From Lentisphaerota bacterium (lineage in GTDB: Bacteria > Verrucomicrobiota > Kiritimatiellia > RFP12 > JAAYLN01), in NCBI GenBank assembly GCA_012514915.1, contig JAAYZJ010000159.1:1-8462 (forward strand): a stretch of DNA of 8,462 nt. The letters are read 5' to 3'. Both the position numbers and the translations under genes were made by a program. Below, piece by piece: positions 1 to 6,813 of this stretch. The notes beneath the pieces were generated by a model. That model did not search any database and was not told where the DNA came from. It saw nothing but the letters and a program-made list of their open reading frames with translations. How positions within the stretch are numbered: the stretch's first letter is position 1; every line of letters starts with the position of its first letter.

Positions 1-396
1 ATGATGTTTCTCGGCCGCGAGGTCGGCCGTTCGCAGGATTTCAGCGAGGCGACCGCCCAGGCGATCGACAGCGAGGTGGGCGCGCTCGTCCGCGCGGCCT
101 ACGAGGAGGCGCGCGACATTCTCCAGACGCACCGCGACCGGGTCGATGCGCTGGTCAACCTGCTGCTGGAGCAGGAGACCGTCGACGGGCCGGATGCCGA
201 GGATCTGATCCGGCTCGGCCGGATCCGTTCCCCCGAGGAACGCGAACCCGACGAGCCTGTCGAGTCGACGGAGACGGTGTCCCCGGCAGATCTTGCGGCA
301 GCCTCCGCAGTACCGGCTGTGCCGGAAGTCCCGGCAGCGACAGATGATCCGCCCGTCCCGCCCCCGGCCGAGCCCCCGGCGCCACCACCAGCATGA
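1..396 (+). CDS. ftsH: ATP-dependent zinc metalloprotease FtsH, C-terminal part (partial)
   Basis: FtsH is a membrane-anchored AAA+ zinc protease that degrades unneeded membrane and cytosolic proteins. The window holds only its last 131 residues; the frame is open at base 1, so the true start, membrane segments, AAA domain and HEXXH zinc site lie outside. The visible part begins with MMFLGREVGR followed by DFSEATAQAIDSEV, which matches the conserved helical end of the M41 peptidase domain (compare FLGR...SxETAxxID in other FtsH proteins). The later stretch LLLEQETVDG corresponds to the family's conserved LxxxETLDG region, ending near residue 75. After that comes a tail of about 55 residues rich in Pro, Ala and Glu, probably disordered; such tails vary widely in FtsH. 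The stop codon overlaps the folP start as ATGA (393-396). The ftsH-folP order is also found in other bacteria, including E. coli. The family call is secure; the start codon is not in view. Confidence 0.93.
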   Translation: MMFLGREVGRSQDFSEATAQAIDSEVGALVRAAYEEARDILQTHRDRVDALVNLLLEQETVDGPDAEDLIRLGRIRSPEEREPDEPVESTETVSPADLAAASAVPAVPEVPAATDDPPVPPPAEPPAPPPA

Positions 397-1292
397 CAGC
401 AGGCACAGGCAACACGAACACGCCCAGCCCCGGCCAGGTGCCCTCCGTGCCCTGCTGGCGATGCCGGGACCGGCGCCTGCTGCTGGGCCGTCCCCTGGTC
501 ATGGGCATCCTCAACGTGACCCCCGACTCGTTTTCCGACGGTGGACGACACCACGCGTTCGAGGCGGCTGTGGCGCATGGCCGGTCACTTGCCGCTGCCG
601 GGGCCGACATCATCGACATCGGGGGGGAATCGACACGTCCCGGCGCCCAACCGGTTTCCCGTGACGAGGAGGCGGCACGGGTCGTCCCCGTGATCCGCGC
701 CCTGGCGCAGGCGACACCGGTGCCGCTCTCGGTCGATACGCGCCATGCCGCCGTTGCCCGGGCGGCGCTGGCGGCGGGCGCTTCGATCGTCAACGACGTG
801 GAGGGCCTGGTCGATCCCGAGATGGCGTCGGCCGTGCGTGAAGCGGGGGCCGGCGCCGTCGTCATGCATATGCAGGGCGCGCCGCAAACGATGCAGCAGG
901 CGCCCGTCTACGACGACGTCGTGGAGGAGGTCTATGCCTGGCTGCTGGGCCGGGTGGCGGCGCTGACCGCGGCCGGCCTGGACGCCGCCACACTGGTGAT
1001 CGACCCCGGGATCGGGTTCGGCAAGACGCGGGAGCACAATCTCGCGCTGCTGGGGAGCCTGCGGCGTTTCGCCGGCATGGGGCCTCCCGTCCTGGTGGGC
1101 CTCTCGCGCAAGCGGATGGTCGGCGAGATCACCGGCGCGCCTGTCGAGGACCGGCTGGCCGGCAGCCTGGCGGGGCTCGTCTGGTGCGTCTGGCAGGGGG
1201 CGTCGATCCTGCGGGTTCATGATGTCCGCGAGTCGGTGGCCGCCCTGCGCATGGCGACGGCGCTGGCTGCACGGCAGCCGGAGGCCGGCTAG
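393..1292 (+). CDS. folP: Dihydropteroate synthase (FolP)
   Basis: FolP condenses p-aminobenzoate with dihydropterin pyrophosphate to give dihydropteroate in cytosolic folate synthesis; it is the sulfonamide target. The 299-residue product carries all the family hallmarks of the TIM barrel: MGILNVTPDSFSDGG (residues 37-51), DIGGESTRPG (75-84), SVDT (113-116), VNDVEG (133-138), HMQG (159-162), DPGIGFGKT (204-212), GLSRK (236-240) and the C-terminal RVHDV (274-278). These cover the pterin and pyrophosphate binding loops, and none looks damaged. The segment before the barrel is about 19 residues longer than in E. coli FolP and includes a Cys-Trp-Arg-Cys pair at 21-24. The start was chosen because ATG 393 overlaps the ftsH stop as ATGA, implying translational coupling; no good Shine-Dalgarno is visible. 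In-frame GTG codons at 438 and 447 are less likely alternatives. No other folate gene is in the window. Confidence 0.97.
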   Translation: MTAGTGNTNTPSPGQVPSVPCWRCRDRRLLLGRPLVMGILNVTPDSFSDGGRHHAFEAAVAHGRSLAAAGADIIDIGGESTRPGAQPVSRDEEAARVVPVIRALAQATPVPLSVDTRHAAVARAALAAGASIVNDVEGLVDPEMASAVREAGAGAVVMHMQGAPQTMQQAPVYDDVVEEVYAWLLGRVAALTAAGLDAATLVIDPGIGFGKTREHNLALLGSLRRFAGMGPPVLVGLSRKRMVGEITGAPVEDRLAGSLAGLVWCVWQGASILRVHDVRESVAALRMATALAARQPEAG

Positions 1293-1341
1293 CGCGGTGC
1301 GGAAGGATCCCGCCGTTCACGAGGTTGCAGGACCACACCGC

Positions 1342-1983
1342 ATGCGCATCTATGTCGATTTCGACGACGTTCTTTGCGAGACGGCGCGCGAGCTGAGCCG
1401 TCTCGCCGGGCGGCTTTACGGCTGCCGGGTGCCGTACGCCGAGATCCGGGCCTTCAACCTGCGCGAGGCGTTCGATCTGGATGAAGCCCGCTATCTGCAG
1501 TTGATGCGCACGGCCCACGAGCCCGAGTTCCTGCTGGAGCTTGATCCGACGCCGGGCGCGGTCGGCACCCTGGCCGCCTGGGCTGCCGCGGGGCATACCG
1601 TCGAAATCGTGACGGGGCGCCCGTGGGCGACGCAAGAGGTTTCACGGCAGTGGCTGGAGCGGCAGGGGGTGGGGCATCTCGCGATCATTCACGTCGACAA
1701 GTACAACCGCGAGCTGGCGCCGGAGGCCCGCGACTGGTCGCGCGCCCTGACGCCCGCGGAATTCGCCACGCGACAATATGATCTGGCGGTGGAGGATGCC
1801 CCCGTCGCCCTGCGCATGCTGGCCGCCATGGCCCCATGCCGCGTGGTGATCTTCGACCGTCCCTGGAACCGCGGCGTGCCGGCGCTCAATCCTCATTTCA
1901 CCCGTTGTGCCGACTGGGCATCGATCGCAAGGCTGTCCCTGGAGCATCCCGGTGCACCGGCAGCGGAGGCACGGGCTCCATGA
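1342..1983 (+). CDS. HAD-superfamily phosphatase, 5'-nucleotidase (NT5C-like) type
   Basis: A 213-residue protein with the four HAD motifs in order: DFDDV at residues 6-10 (nucleophile Asp6, acid/base Asp8), motif II VTGRP with Thr91, a likely motif III Lys120 in HVDKYN, and motif IV Glu151-Asp152 in DLAVEDAP. This pattern predicts a Mg2+-dependent cytosolic phosphohydrolase. The region between motifs I and II (about 15-70) is helical and fits a small C1 cap, as in NT5C-type deoxyribonucleotidases. Substrate is unknown. The open frame extends back to 1219, but ATG 1342 puts the nucleophile motif at the usual distance from the N-terminus and has AGGA nine bases upstream; the earlier start would overlap folP by 74 bases and add non-homologous residues. 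It lies 49 bases after folP and overlaps the next gene as ATGA (1980-1983). Its position raises the possibility of a folate-pathway phosphatase, but this is inference only. Confidence 0.82.
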   Translation: MRIYVDFDDVLCETARELSRLAGRLYGCRVPYAEIRAFNLREAFDLDEARYLQLMRTAHEPEFLLELDPTPGAVGTLAAWAAAGHTVEIVTGRPWATQEVSRQWLERQGVGHLAIIHVDKYNRELAPEARDWSRALTPAEFATRQYDLAVEDAPVALRMLAAMAPCRVVIFDRPWNRGVPALNPHFTRCADWASIARLSLEHPGAPAAEARAP

Positions 1984-3971
1984 AGCGTTGCTGTGCGATG
2001 CTCGCGGTGGTGCTTGGCGTGGTGGCGGGGGGGCTGTGCTCCCGGCCCGTCGCGGCCGCGCCCGCGCCCGCCGTATCGCCGGTGGTGGTCATCCATGGCA
2101 GCCGCTCCCTGGCGGCGGAAGGCGACCGGCGCTTTGCCCTGTCGCTGGCCCGGCATGCGGTGCGATGGTTCCGCGAGGGGGGGCTGGTGGCCGACCTCCA
2201 CAACGATGAACGACTGGACACGACGCTGCGCGGCCGGCAAGTGGCTCTGCTCGTCCATTGCGCCGATGTGCAGGCCGACCAGTTGCGCGCCCTCCAGGCG
2301 TTTACCGGACGCGGCGGAACGCTGATCGCCTGCTATTCGTCCTCGCCGGGCCTGGCGTCGCTGATGGGGGTCCGCGTCGGCGCGTACCTGAAGGTCGAGC
2401 AGGGGCGCTTCGCCGCCATGCGGTTCGGACGCGAGAAGCCCGTCAACACCCCGCAGTGGATCCAGCAGTCCTCGCCCAACATCATGACGGCGATACCCGT
2501 GGACGGCGCGGCCACCGTGCTGGCCGAGTGGGTCGACCGGGCCGGGCGGCCGACGGGGCAGGCCGCCTGGATCCAGAGCCGCGCCGGGTTCTGGATGACG
2601 CACACGCTCTCGGCCGACGGTCATGCCGCGGCCAAGGGGCGTCTGCTTGTCGCGCTGGCCGGCGACCGGCATCCGGAGCTGTGGCTGACGGCGGCGCGGG
2701 CGCGCCTCGCCCGCGGGCGGGTCGTGGGGCCCTGGCGGGAGCCCGAGGAGGGCCTGGCGACAGCCGACGCCCTGCCCGACGCGGAGCGGCGCGGACGGGC
2801 CCGACAGGCCGTCACGCGAGCCATCGAGGCGCGCCGCGAGGCGGAGGCGCTGCTGGTCGCCGGACGCGGCGCGGAGGCCTGGCTGCTGGCCCACGAGATG
2901 CACGAGCGCCTGCTGGCGGCCTATGGCGTGATGCAGCAGGCGGTGCGCGGCGAGATCCGCGCCGTGTGGGATCATTCGGGACAGGGGTTGTATCCGGGCG
3001 ACTGGGCCCGGACCTGCCGTCTGCTTCAGGCGGCGGGCATCTCCGACATCCTGGTGAACGTCGCGGCGCCCGGCTTCGCGCATTGCCGGCTCGACGCCCT
3101 GCCGCGCTCGCCGGTGTACGAAACGCAGGGGGATCAACTGGCCGCCTGTCTCGCCGCCGCCCATCCGCTCGGGATACGCGTGCATGCCTGGCTGATCGCC
3201 TTCAGCACGACGCACGCCACGGCGCACCGGCGCGCCGTTTTCTCCACGCGGAACTGGCTGCTGCAGGACACGGATGGCCGGCCAACCGCCTGGCTCGATC
3301 CCGCCAATCCCGAAGTCAGGGCCATGCTGGTTCAGGCGGGGCGCGAGCTGTTCGAGCGCTATCCGATCGATGGCTTGCATCTCGACTTCGTCCGTTACGC
3401 CAACCTGCACGAGAGTCTGGGCCCCGCCACGCGGCGCCGCTTCGAGGCCGCGCGCGGCCGGCCGGTGTCCAACTGGCCGGCTGCGGCGCGCACGCGGCCC
3501 GTGTACGACGAAGTCGTGCGATGGCGGGTGGCGCAGGTCACGGCGCTGGTCGCCGACATGCGGCGCCTGCAGCGGCAGGTCGCTCCGGGGCGGTGGCTGA
3601 CGGCGGCGGTGTTCGGCAAGCACCCCTCCTGTGTCGAGGCCGTCGGCCAGGATTGGGAGAGCTGGATCGAACAAGGGTACATCGACTATGTCATGCCGAT
3701 GAACTACACCGAAAGCCTCCCCCTGTTCGCCGAGCTCGTCGGCCACCAGACCCGTACCCGACGCCTGTCCAGCCGAATCATCGGCGGGCTCGGCGTGACG
3801 GCGGCGGAGAGCCGCCTCGATGCCGCCGCTGTGATCGACCAGGTCAACGCGCTGCGTGCCGCCCGCGCGGTCGGCTTTGCCCTGTTTGACCTTGACGCCA
3901 CGCTTGAGCAGGATATTCTACCCGTCATCCAACTGGGCTTAACGGCCCCGGCAACAGGAGTAGCGAGATGA
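1980..3971 (+). CDS. Secreted GHL10/COG1649-type glycosyl hydrolase-like protein with N-terminal GATase-like domain
   Basis: A 663-residue protein. Residues 1 to about 27 form a signal peptide: MKRCC, a hydrophobic core of Ala, Val, Leu and Gly, then VAAA, so export to the periplasm or outside is expected. Residues about 33-250 form an alpha/beta domain containing LLVHCADV and FTGRGGTLIACYS, resembling the class I glutamine-amidotransferase-like domain often attached to glycosidases; I see no intact catalytic triad, so it is probably structural. A helical, Arg/Glu/Ala-rich linker spans about 265-322. The GHL10 (DUF187, COG1649) barrel begins at GEIRAVWDHSG (about 323) and continues through WLDPANPEVRAML (about 437), IDGLHLDFVRY (463-473, acidic candidates Asp464 and Asp469) and YIDYVMPMNY (567-576). 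The family is thought to act on glycans, but its reaction is poorly defined. ATG 1980 overlaps the upstream stop, with GGAGG at 1965-1969. The end overlaps the next gene as ATGA. Confidence 0.88.
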   Translation: MKRCCAMLAVVLGVVAGGLCSRPVAAAPAPAVSPVVVIHGSRSLAAEGDRRFALSLARHAVRWFREGGLVADLHNDERLDTTLRGRQVALLVHCADVQADQLRALQAFTGRGGTLIACYSSSPGLASLMGVRVGAYLKVEQGRFAAMRFGREKPVNTPQWIQQSSPNIMTAIPVDGAATVLAEWVDRAGRPTGQAAWIQSRAGFWMTHTLSADGHAAAKGRLLVALAGDRHPELWLTAARARLARGRVVGPWREPEEGLATADALPDAERRGRARQAVTRAIEARREAEALLVAGRGAEAWLLAHEMHERLLAAYGVMQQAVRGEIRAVWDHSGQGLYPGDWARTCRLLQAAGISDILVNVAAPGFAHCRLDALPRSPVYETQGDQLAACLAAAHPLGIRVHAWLIAFSTTHATAHRRAVFSTRNWLLQDTDGRPTAWLDPANPEVRAMLVQAGRELFERYPIDGLHLDFVRYANLHESLGPATRRRFEAARGRPVSNWPAAARTRPVYDEVVRWRVAQVTALVADMRRLQRQVAPGRWLTAAVFGKHPSCVEAVGQDWESWIEQGYIDYVMPMNYTESLPLFAELVGHQTRTRRLSSRIIGGLGVTAAESRLDAAAVIDQVNALRAARAVGFALFDLDATLEQDILPVIQLGLTAPATGVAR

Positions 3972-5023
3972 TTCGTATGGGAATGATCGGCTGCGGATCC
4001 ATGTCCGGCAGCCATTTGGCGGCGCTCCAGCCGCTCGAATCGCGCATGCGTTTCACCGCGTTCGCGGATATCGATGTCGCGCGCGCCGAGCGAGCGGCGG
4101 CACTGGTTCCCGGTGCCCTTGCCGTGGCGGACTACCACGCCATGCTGGACGCGGTCGATGCCGTCGTGATCGCCGTGCCGCACGATCTCCACTACCGCCT
4201 CGGGCTTGACTGTCTCCAGGCCGGCAAGCATGTCATGATGGAGAAGCCGCTGGCGCTGACCGAGGCCGAGTGCCGCGAATTGATTGCCGCCGACCGCTCG
4301 CCGCATCCCGTCCTGATGCTGGGCTACGTGATGCGGCACGACCCGCTGTGGCGGCAGTTCGGCGACTACCTTCGCACGGAGGCGTTTGGCCAGGTGTTCC
4401 ATGTCTCGATTTGGACCGAGCAGTTCACCGACACCACGCGCGGCGCCTGGATCGGCCAGGCCAGCCGTCTCGGCGGCGGGCAGTTGTTCAGCCATGGATG
4501 CCACTACATCGATCTCCTGCTCAACTGGCTGGGCAATCCGGTCTGCGGCACGCACATCGGCACCAACCGGGGGACGCCGTGGATGGAGCGCGAGGGGACC
4601 AGCGACGTCAGCCTGAAGTTCGCCAGCGGGGCGACGGCCTACCATTTCGGCACGTGGGGCGCCAGGGGCTCGCGCCTGCGGTATGCGGTGCATGCCCACT
4701 GCACGGAGGGTATGCTCGAGCTCGACCATGCCGCCGGGACGATCACGCTGCACCGCAGCCGGACGGACGGCGACCTACCGGCCATGAGCGCGCTGGCCGC
4801 GCCGGGCGAGTCGCCCGACGAGCCGAACCGGGCGGTCGTCTACCGTCGTCCGGGGCAGGGCGGCAAGGCGGTGGTGCAGCAGATGGAAGCCTTTCTCGAC
4901 TGCATCGAGCAGCAGCGAAAGCCCACGGTCAGCGCGGCCGCCTCGCTTCGGAGTCTGCAGGTCATCTGGAAACTGTACGAAGCCGAGGAACGGATGCAGG
5001 TGGCCGACCTGCGCGGCATTTAG
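3968..5023 (+). CDS. Gfo/Idh/MocA family NAD(P)-dependent oxidoreductase
   Basis: A 351-residue protein, normal length for the family, which oxidises or reduces sugars, cyclitols and related compounds with NAD(P). The Rossmann nucleotide-binding motif is at the very N-terminus (IGCGSM, residues 7-12), followed by FADIDVARAE, where the acidic Asp after strand 2 suggests NAD preference. VIAVPHDLHY and the family signature EKPLALT (92-98, with Glu92, Lys93 and Pro94) follow. The C-terminal alpha/beta domain contains GGGQLFSHGCHYIDLL, whose His179 and Asp182 correspond to the family's usual catalytic His and Asp region; the Asp that often precedes the Gly-x-His is here Ser-His. No signal peptide or Tat motif is visible, so it is probably cytosolic. 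It overlaps the GHL10 gene as ATGA (3968-3971) and has a strong AGGAG at 3956-3960, seven bases before the start. The substrate cannot be assigned. Confidence 0.92.
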   Translation: MIRMGMIGCGSMSGSHLAALQPLESRMRFTAFADIDVARAERAAALVPGALAVADYHAMLDAVDAVVIAVPHDLHYRLGLDCLQAGKHVMMEKPLALTEAECRELIAADRSPHPVLMLGYVMRHDPLWRQFGDYLRTEAFGQVFHVSIWTEQFTDTTRGAWIGQASRLGGGQLFSHGCHYIDLLLNWLGNPVCGTHIGTNRGTPWMEREGTSDVSLKFASGATAYHFGTWGARGSRLRYAVHAHCTEGMLELDHAAGTITLHRSRTDGDLPAMSALAAPGESPDEPNRAVVYRRPGQGGKAVVQQMEAFLDCIEQQRKPTVSAAASLRSLQVIWKLYEAEERMQVADLRGI

Positions 5024-5038
5024 CCGGGAAGGGCGCGG

Positions 5039-5111
5039 CGGCTCGCGGGGCGCGGCTTCGCCAAGGTGGCCCTCACCAGATACCAGACATGGCGAACGTC
5101 CTCGCGAGCCG
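5039..5111. other. Long nested inverted repeat between convergent genes (possible transcript-end structure)
   Basis: The 131-base gap between the converging oxidoreductase and kinase genes contains a nested inverted repeat. Bases 5039-5050 pair with 5100-5111 over 12 pairs with one G-U (5048-5102). Inside this, TTCGCCA at 5057-5063 pairs perfectly with TGGCGAA at 5090-5096, and GGTG (5065-5068) pairs with CACC (5074-5077) around a five-base loop. The arrangement is nearly symmetric, so it could fold in transcripts from either side. Neither flank carries a run of T, so it is not a standard Rho-independent terminator; it may instead protect 3' ends or mark a Rho-dependent end. In DNA this GC-rich, chance pairing is possible. 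I see no open reading frame or other element in the rest of the gap. Confidence 0.35.
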
Positions 5112-5154
5112 TTATTACAGGCCGCGAAAACGGTGGTGAATGGCGCAAGTCCGG

Positions 5155-6123
5155 CTAGGCGATGCGCGTCGCGGCGGCGGCGCGGGCCAGCCGTTCGAGC
5201 GGTTCAGGATCGAAGCGCGCGGGAATGGGGGTGATCGTGTTGGCACTGCCACAGGCCAGTCCGTAGCGGGCCGCCTGCAGGACGGAGCGTCCGCGCCAGA
5301 TGGCGTCCAGCAGGGCCGCCGTCACGCAGTCGCCGCTGCCGATCGGGTTGACGACGGGGCCGGCATCGGGCGGGTTGATCGTCCAGGCCCGGCCATCGTC
5401 CGCGACCAGCCAGGCGGGGCGTGGGCCGTCGGTGATGAAGGCGTGGCGGGCGCCGGCGGCCGTCAGGCGGCGCGCGGCGGCCAGAATGGCTCGTCCGCCG
5501 CGGCCGCGCATCGGGAAGGTGCCCGCGAGTTCCTCGACGTTCATCTTGGCGACCAGCGGTCTGAACGCGAGCACGGCCTGCAGGTCGCCGCGGTGCGAGT
5601 CGATGACCCAGGGGAGGTTCAACTGCTGCGCCAGTTCGGCAAAGGGGATGTAGACGGCCCGGCCGGCCAGCGAGGGGGGGACAGTGCCGCTGATGGCCAG
5701 TCCGTCGCAGCGGCGCTCCAGGGCCAGCGCGGCCTTCATGAAACGGGCCAGATGCGCGGCGCCGATGGGGGGGGCCTCTTCGACGAGTTCGGTCACCGTC
5801 CCCGTGGCGCGGTCGACGATGGTGTCGCATACCCGGGTGTTGGCGGCCTGCCGTGTGAAGGCGGGCATGGCCCCCCGGCTGCGTGCATCGCGCTCGACGG
5901 TGCGTCCCGAGTCGCCGCCGATGAAACCCGTGACCCAGGCACGGCCGCCGAGGCGTGCCAGTGCCATGCCGACATTCACGCCTTTGCCGGCGGCCGAGAG
6001 CCGAATCTCGCGGGCACGGTTCACGCCGCCGACCTGGAAGCGGTCGAGGATCAGGGTGCGCTGCAGGGCGGGCGTGAGCCCCAGCGAGAGGAAGGTCGGC
6101 TGGCCGGGCCGAACGGTGCTCAT
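5155..6123 (-). CDS. PfkB-family sugar kinase, 1-phosphofructokinase/tagatose-6-phosphate kinase (FruK/LacC) type
   Basis: A 322-residue kinase predicted to transfer phosphate from ATP to a sugar or sugar phosphate in the cytosol. The N-terminal part TPALQRTLILDRFQVGGVNRA (residues 17-37) and the following AAGKGVNVG (44-52) match the hexose kinase branch of PfkB that includes FruK and LacC, where the motif is NPALDxT and GGKGxNV. The C-terminal PfkB signature is NPIGSGDCVTAALL, with GSGD at 262-265; Asp265 is the expected catalytic base and the preceding Gly residues form the anion hole. KMNVEEL in the middle fits the KPNxxEL segment of 1-phosphofructokinases. ATG 6123 was chosen because it overlaps the upstream gene's stop as ATGA and has GAGG at 6131-6134, seven bases away; the open frame extends upstream to 6594 only as a shadow of that gene. 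Whether the substrate is fructose-1-phosphate, tagatose-6-phosphate or another sugar cannot be told from motifs. Confidence 0.9.
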   Translation of the reverse strand: MSTVRPGQPTFLSLGLTPALQRTLILDRFQVGGVNRAREIRLSAAGKGVNVGMALARLGGRAWVTGFIGGDSGRTVERDARSRGAMPAFTRQAANTRVCDTIVDRATGTVTELVEEAPPIGAAHLARFMKAALALERRCDGLAISGTVPPSLAGRAVYIPFAELAQQLNLPWVIDSHRGDLQAVLAFRPLVAKMNVEELAGTFPMRGRGGRAILAAARRLTAAGARHAFITDGPRPAWLVADDGRAWTINPPDAGPVVNPIGSGDCVTAALLDAIWRGRSVLQAARYGLACGSANTITPIPARFDPEPLERLARAAAATRIA

Positions 6124-6779
6124 GAACGCGCCTCGATCAGCGGGACGAGCAGGTCGAAGGCCTGTTCCGCGAAACGTCGGTGTCCCTCCGGGTTGAGATG
6201 GATGCCGTCGGTGGGAAGGATGTAGCGGCGGGGGTCGGGGGCGAACGCGTCGCACAGGTCGAGAAACGGCCAGTGCCGTTCGCGCAGAAAGCGGCGGAAC
6301 AGGTTCCGCTCCTGCTCGATGGCGGCGTTGAGCCCTCCCTGCTCCCGCAGATAGTCCTGGTAGGCCGGGTGGCGGGTGGCGAAATGCCAGTCGTCGATGA
6401 CCGGATTGATGACGACGCCGACCGGCGTGGTGCACGCCGGCAGCCGGTCGGCGAAGTCGGCCATTAACCGTTCGAGCTCCCCTTCGGCCAGAATGCGTTG
6501 GGGGCGGGTGCAGTCGTGGTTGTTGCCGCCGATCATCACCAGGCAGTAGTCGGGGTGGCAGGCCAGCACGTCGCGGTCGAAACGGGCCATGCACTCACGG
6601 GTGGACTCGCCCCCCACCGCCGCGTTGAAGCATGGAAAGCAGATCCCTGGAAAATGCTCCGACAGGCTGGCCTGCAGCAGGTTGTACCAGCGGTCGGCGG
6701 CCCGCTCGACGCCGATGCGTCCCTCCATGATGGAGGATCCAAAGAGATTGAAGACCAGGTGAGTCATGCCCCAAGCCAC
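6120..6779 (-). CDS. SGNH/GDSL-family hydrolase (probable carbohydrate esterase)
   Basis: A 219-residue protein with the SGNH blocks: block I FGSSIMEG (residues 13-20, nucleophile Ser16, with Ser in place of the usual Asp of GDS), block II NAAVGGEST (52-60, oxyanion Gly), block III GGNNHD (84-89, oxyanion Asn), and block V DGIHLNPEGH (191-200, Asp191 and His194 completing the triad). The family hydrolyses ester bonds in lipids and acylated sugars. No signal peptide or membrane segment is visible, which argues for a cytosolic esterase acting on an imported sugar rather than a secreted lipase. GTG 6779 is preferred as start because GGGAGG (6785-6790) sits five bases upstream; ATG 6767, four codons later, lacks such a site. 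It follows the isomerase gene after 34 bases and overlaps the kinase start as ATGA, so it is probably co-transcribed with both. Deacetylation of a sugar is an inference from context. Confidence 0.88.
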   Translation of the reverse strand: MAWGMTHLVFNLFGSSIMEGRIGVERAADRWYNLLQASLSEHFPGICFPCFNAAVGGESTRECMARFDRDVLACHPDYCLVMIGGNNHDCTRPQRILAEGELERLMADFADRLPACTTPVGVVINPVIDDWHFATRHPAYQDYLREQGGLNAAIEQERNLFRRFLRERHWPFLDLCDAFAPDPRRYILPTDGIHLNPEGHRRFAEQAFDLLVPLIEARS

Positions 6780-6784
6780 GTGCG

Positions 6785-6790
6785 CCTCCC
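6785..6790 (-). promoter_or_regulatory. Shine-Dalgarno site supporting a GTG start for the SGNH hydrolase
   Basis: Read on the minus strand, GGGAGG lies five bases before GTG 6779 and 17 bases before the alternative ATG 6767. The spacing favours the GTG start and adds the residues Met-Ala-Trp-Gly to the protein. Confidence 0.6.
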
Positions 6791-6813
6791 ACTGTCCGTC
6801 CGGGGGATGGATG

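Noticed and set aside
1219..1341. Upstream extension of the HAD gene to 1219
   Set aside because: It would overlap the end of folP by 74 bases and puts 41 unrelated residues before the catalytic DFDDV motif, which normally sits near the N-terminus.
2023..2041. Lipoprotein signal (lipobox) around Cys20 of the GHL10 protein
   Set aside because: The residues before this Cys are Gly-Gly-Leu, which do not fit the usual Leu-Ala/Ser-Gly/Ala-Cys lipobox; an ordinary signal peptidase I site at VAAA fits better.
1893..3746. A 617-codon open frame on the minus strand opposite the GHL10 gene
   Set aside because: It is a by-product of high GC in the third codon position. Its translation is low-complexity Arg/Gly/Pro/His-rich with no recognisable motif, while the plus-strand frame has clear family motifs and a signal peptide.
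2258..3889. A 543-codon open frame on the plus strand, shifted relative to the GHL10 gene
   Set aside because: Arg/Ala/Gly-rich shadow of the GHL10 gene with no domain motif, and fully contained in a well-supported gene.
3704..4753. A 349-codon minus-strand open frame opposite the Gfo/Idh/MocA gene
   Set aside because: No motif, and the opposite strand carries an intact oxidoreductase with a strong ribosome binding site.
5039..5120. Integron attC-like recombination site in the convergent gap
   Set aside because: The GTTATTA after the stem does not match the conserved GTTRRRY core, and there is no matching RYYYAAC box or integrase.
5140..6225. A 361-codon plus-strand open frame opposite the kinase
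   Set aside because: Composition is Gly/Ala/Arg/Asp-rich with no fold signal; the minus strand has a complete PfkB kinase with both signatures.
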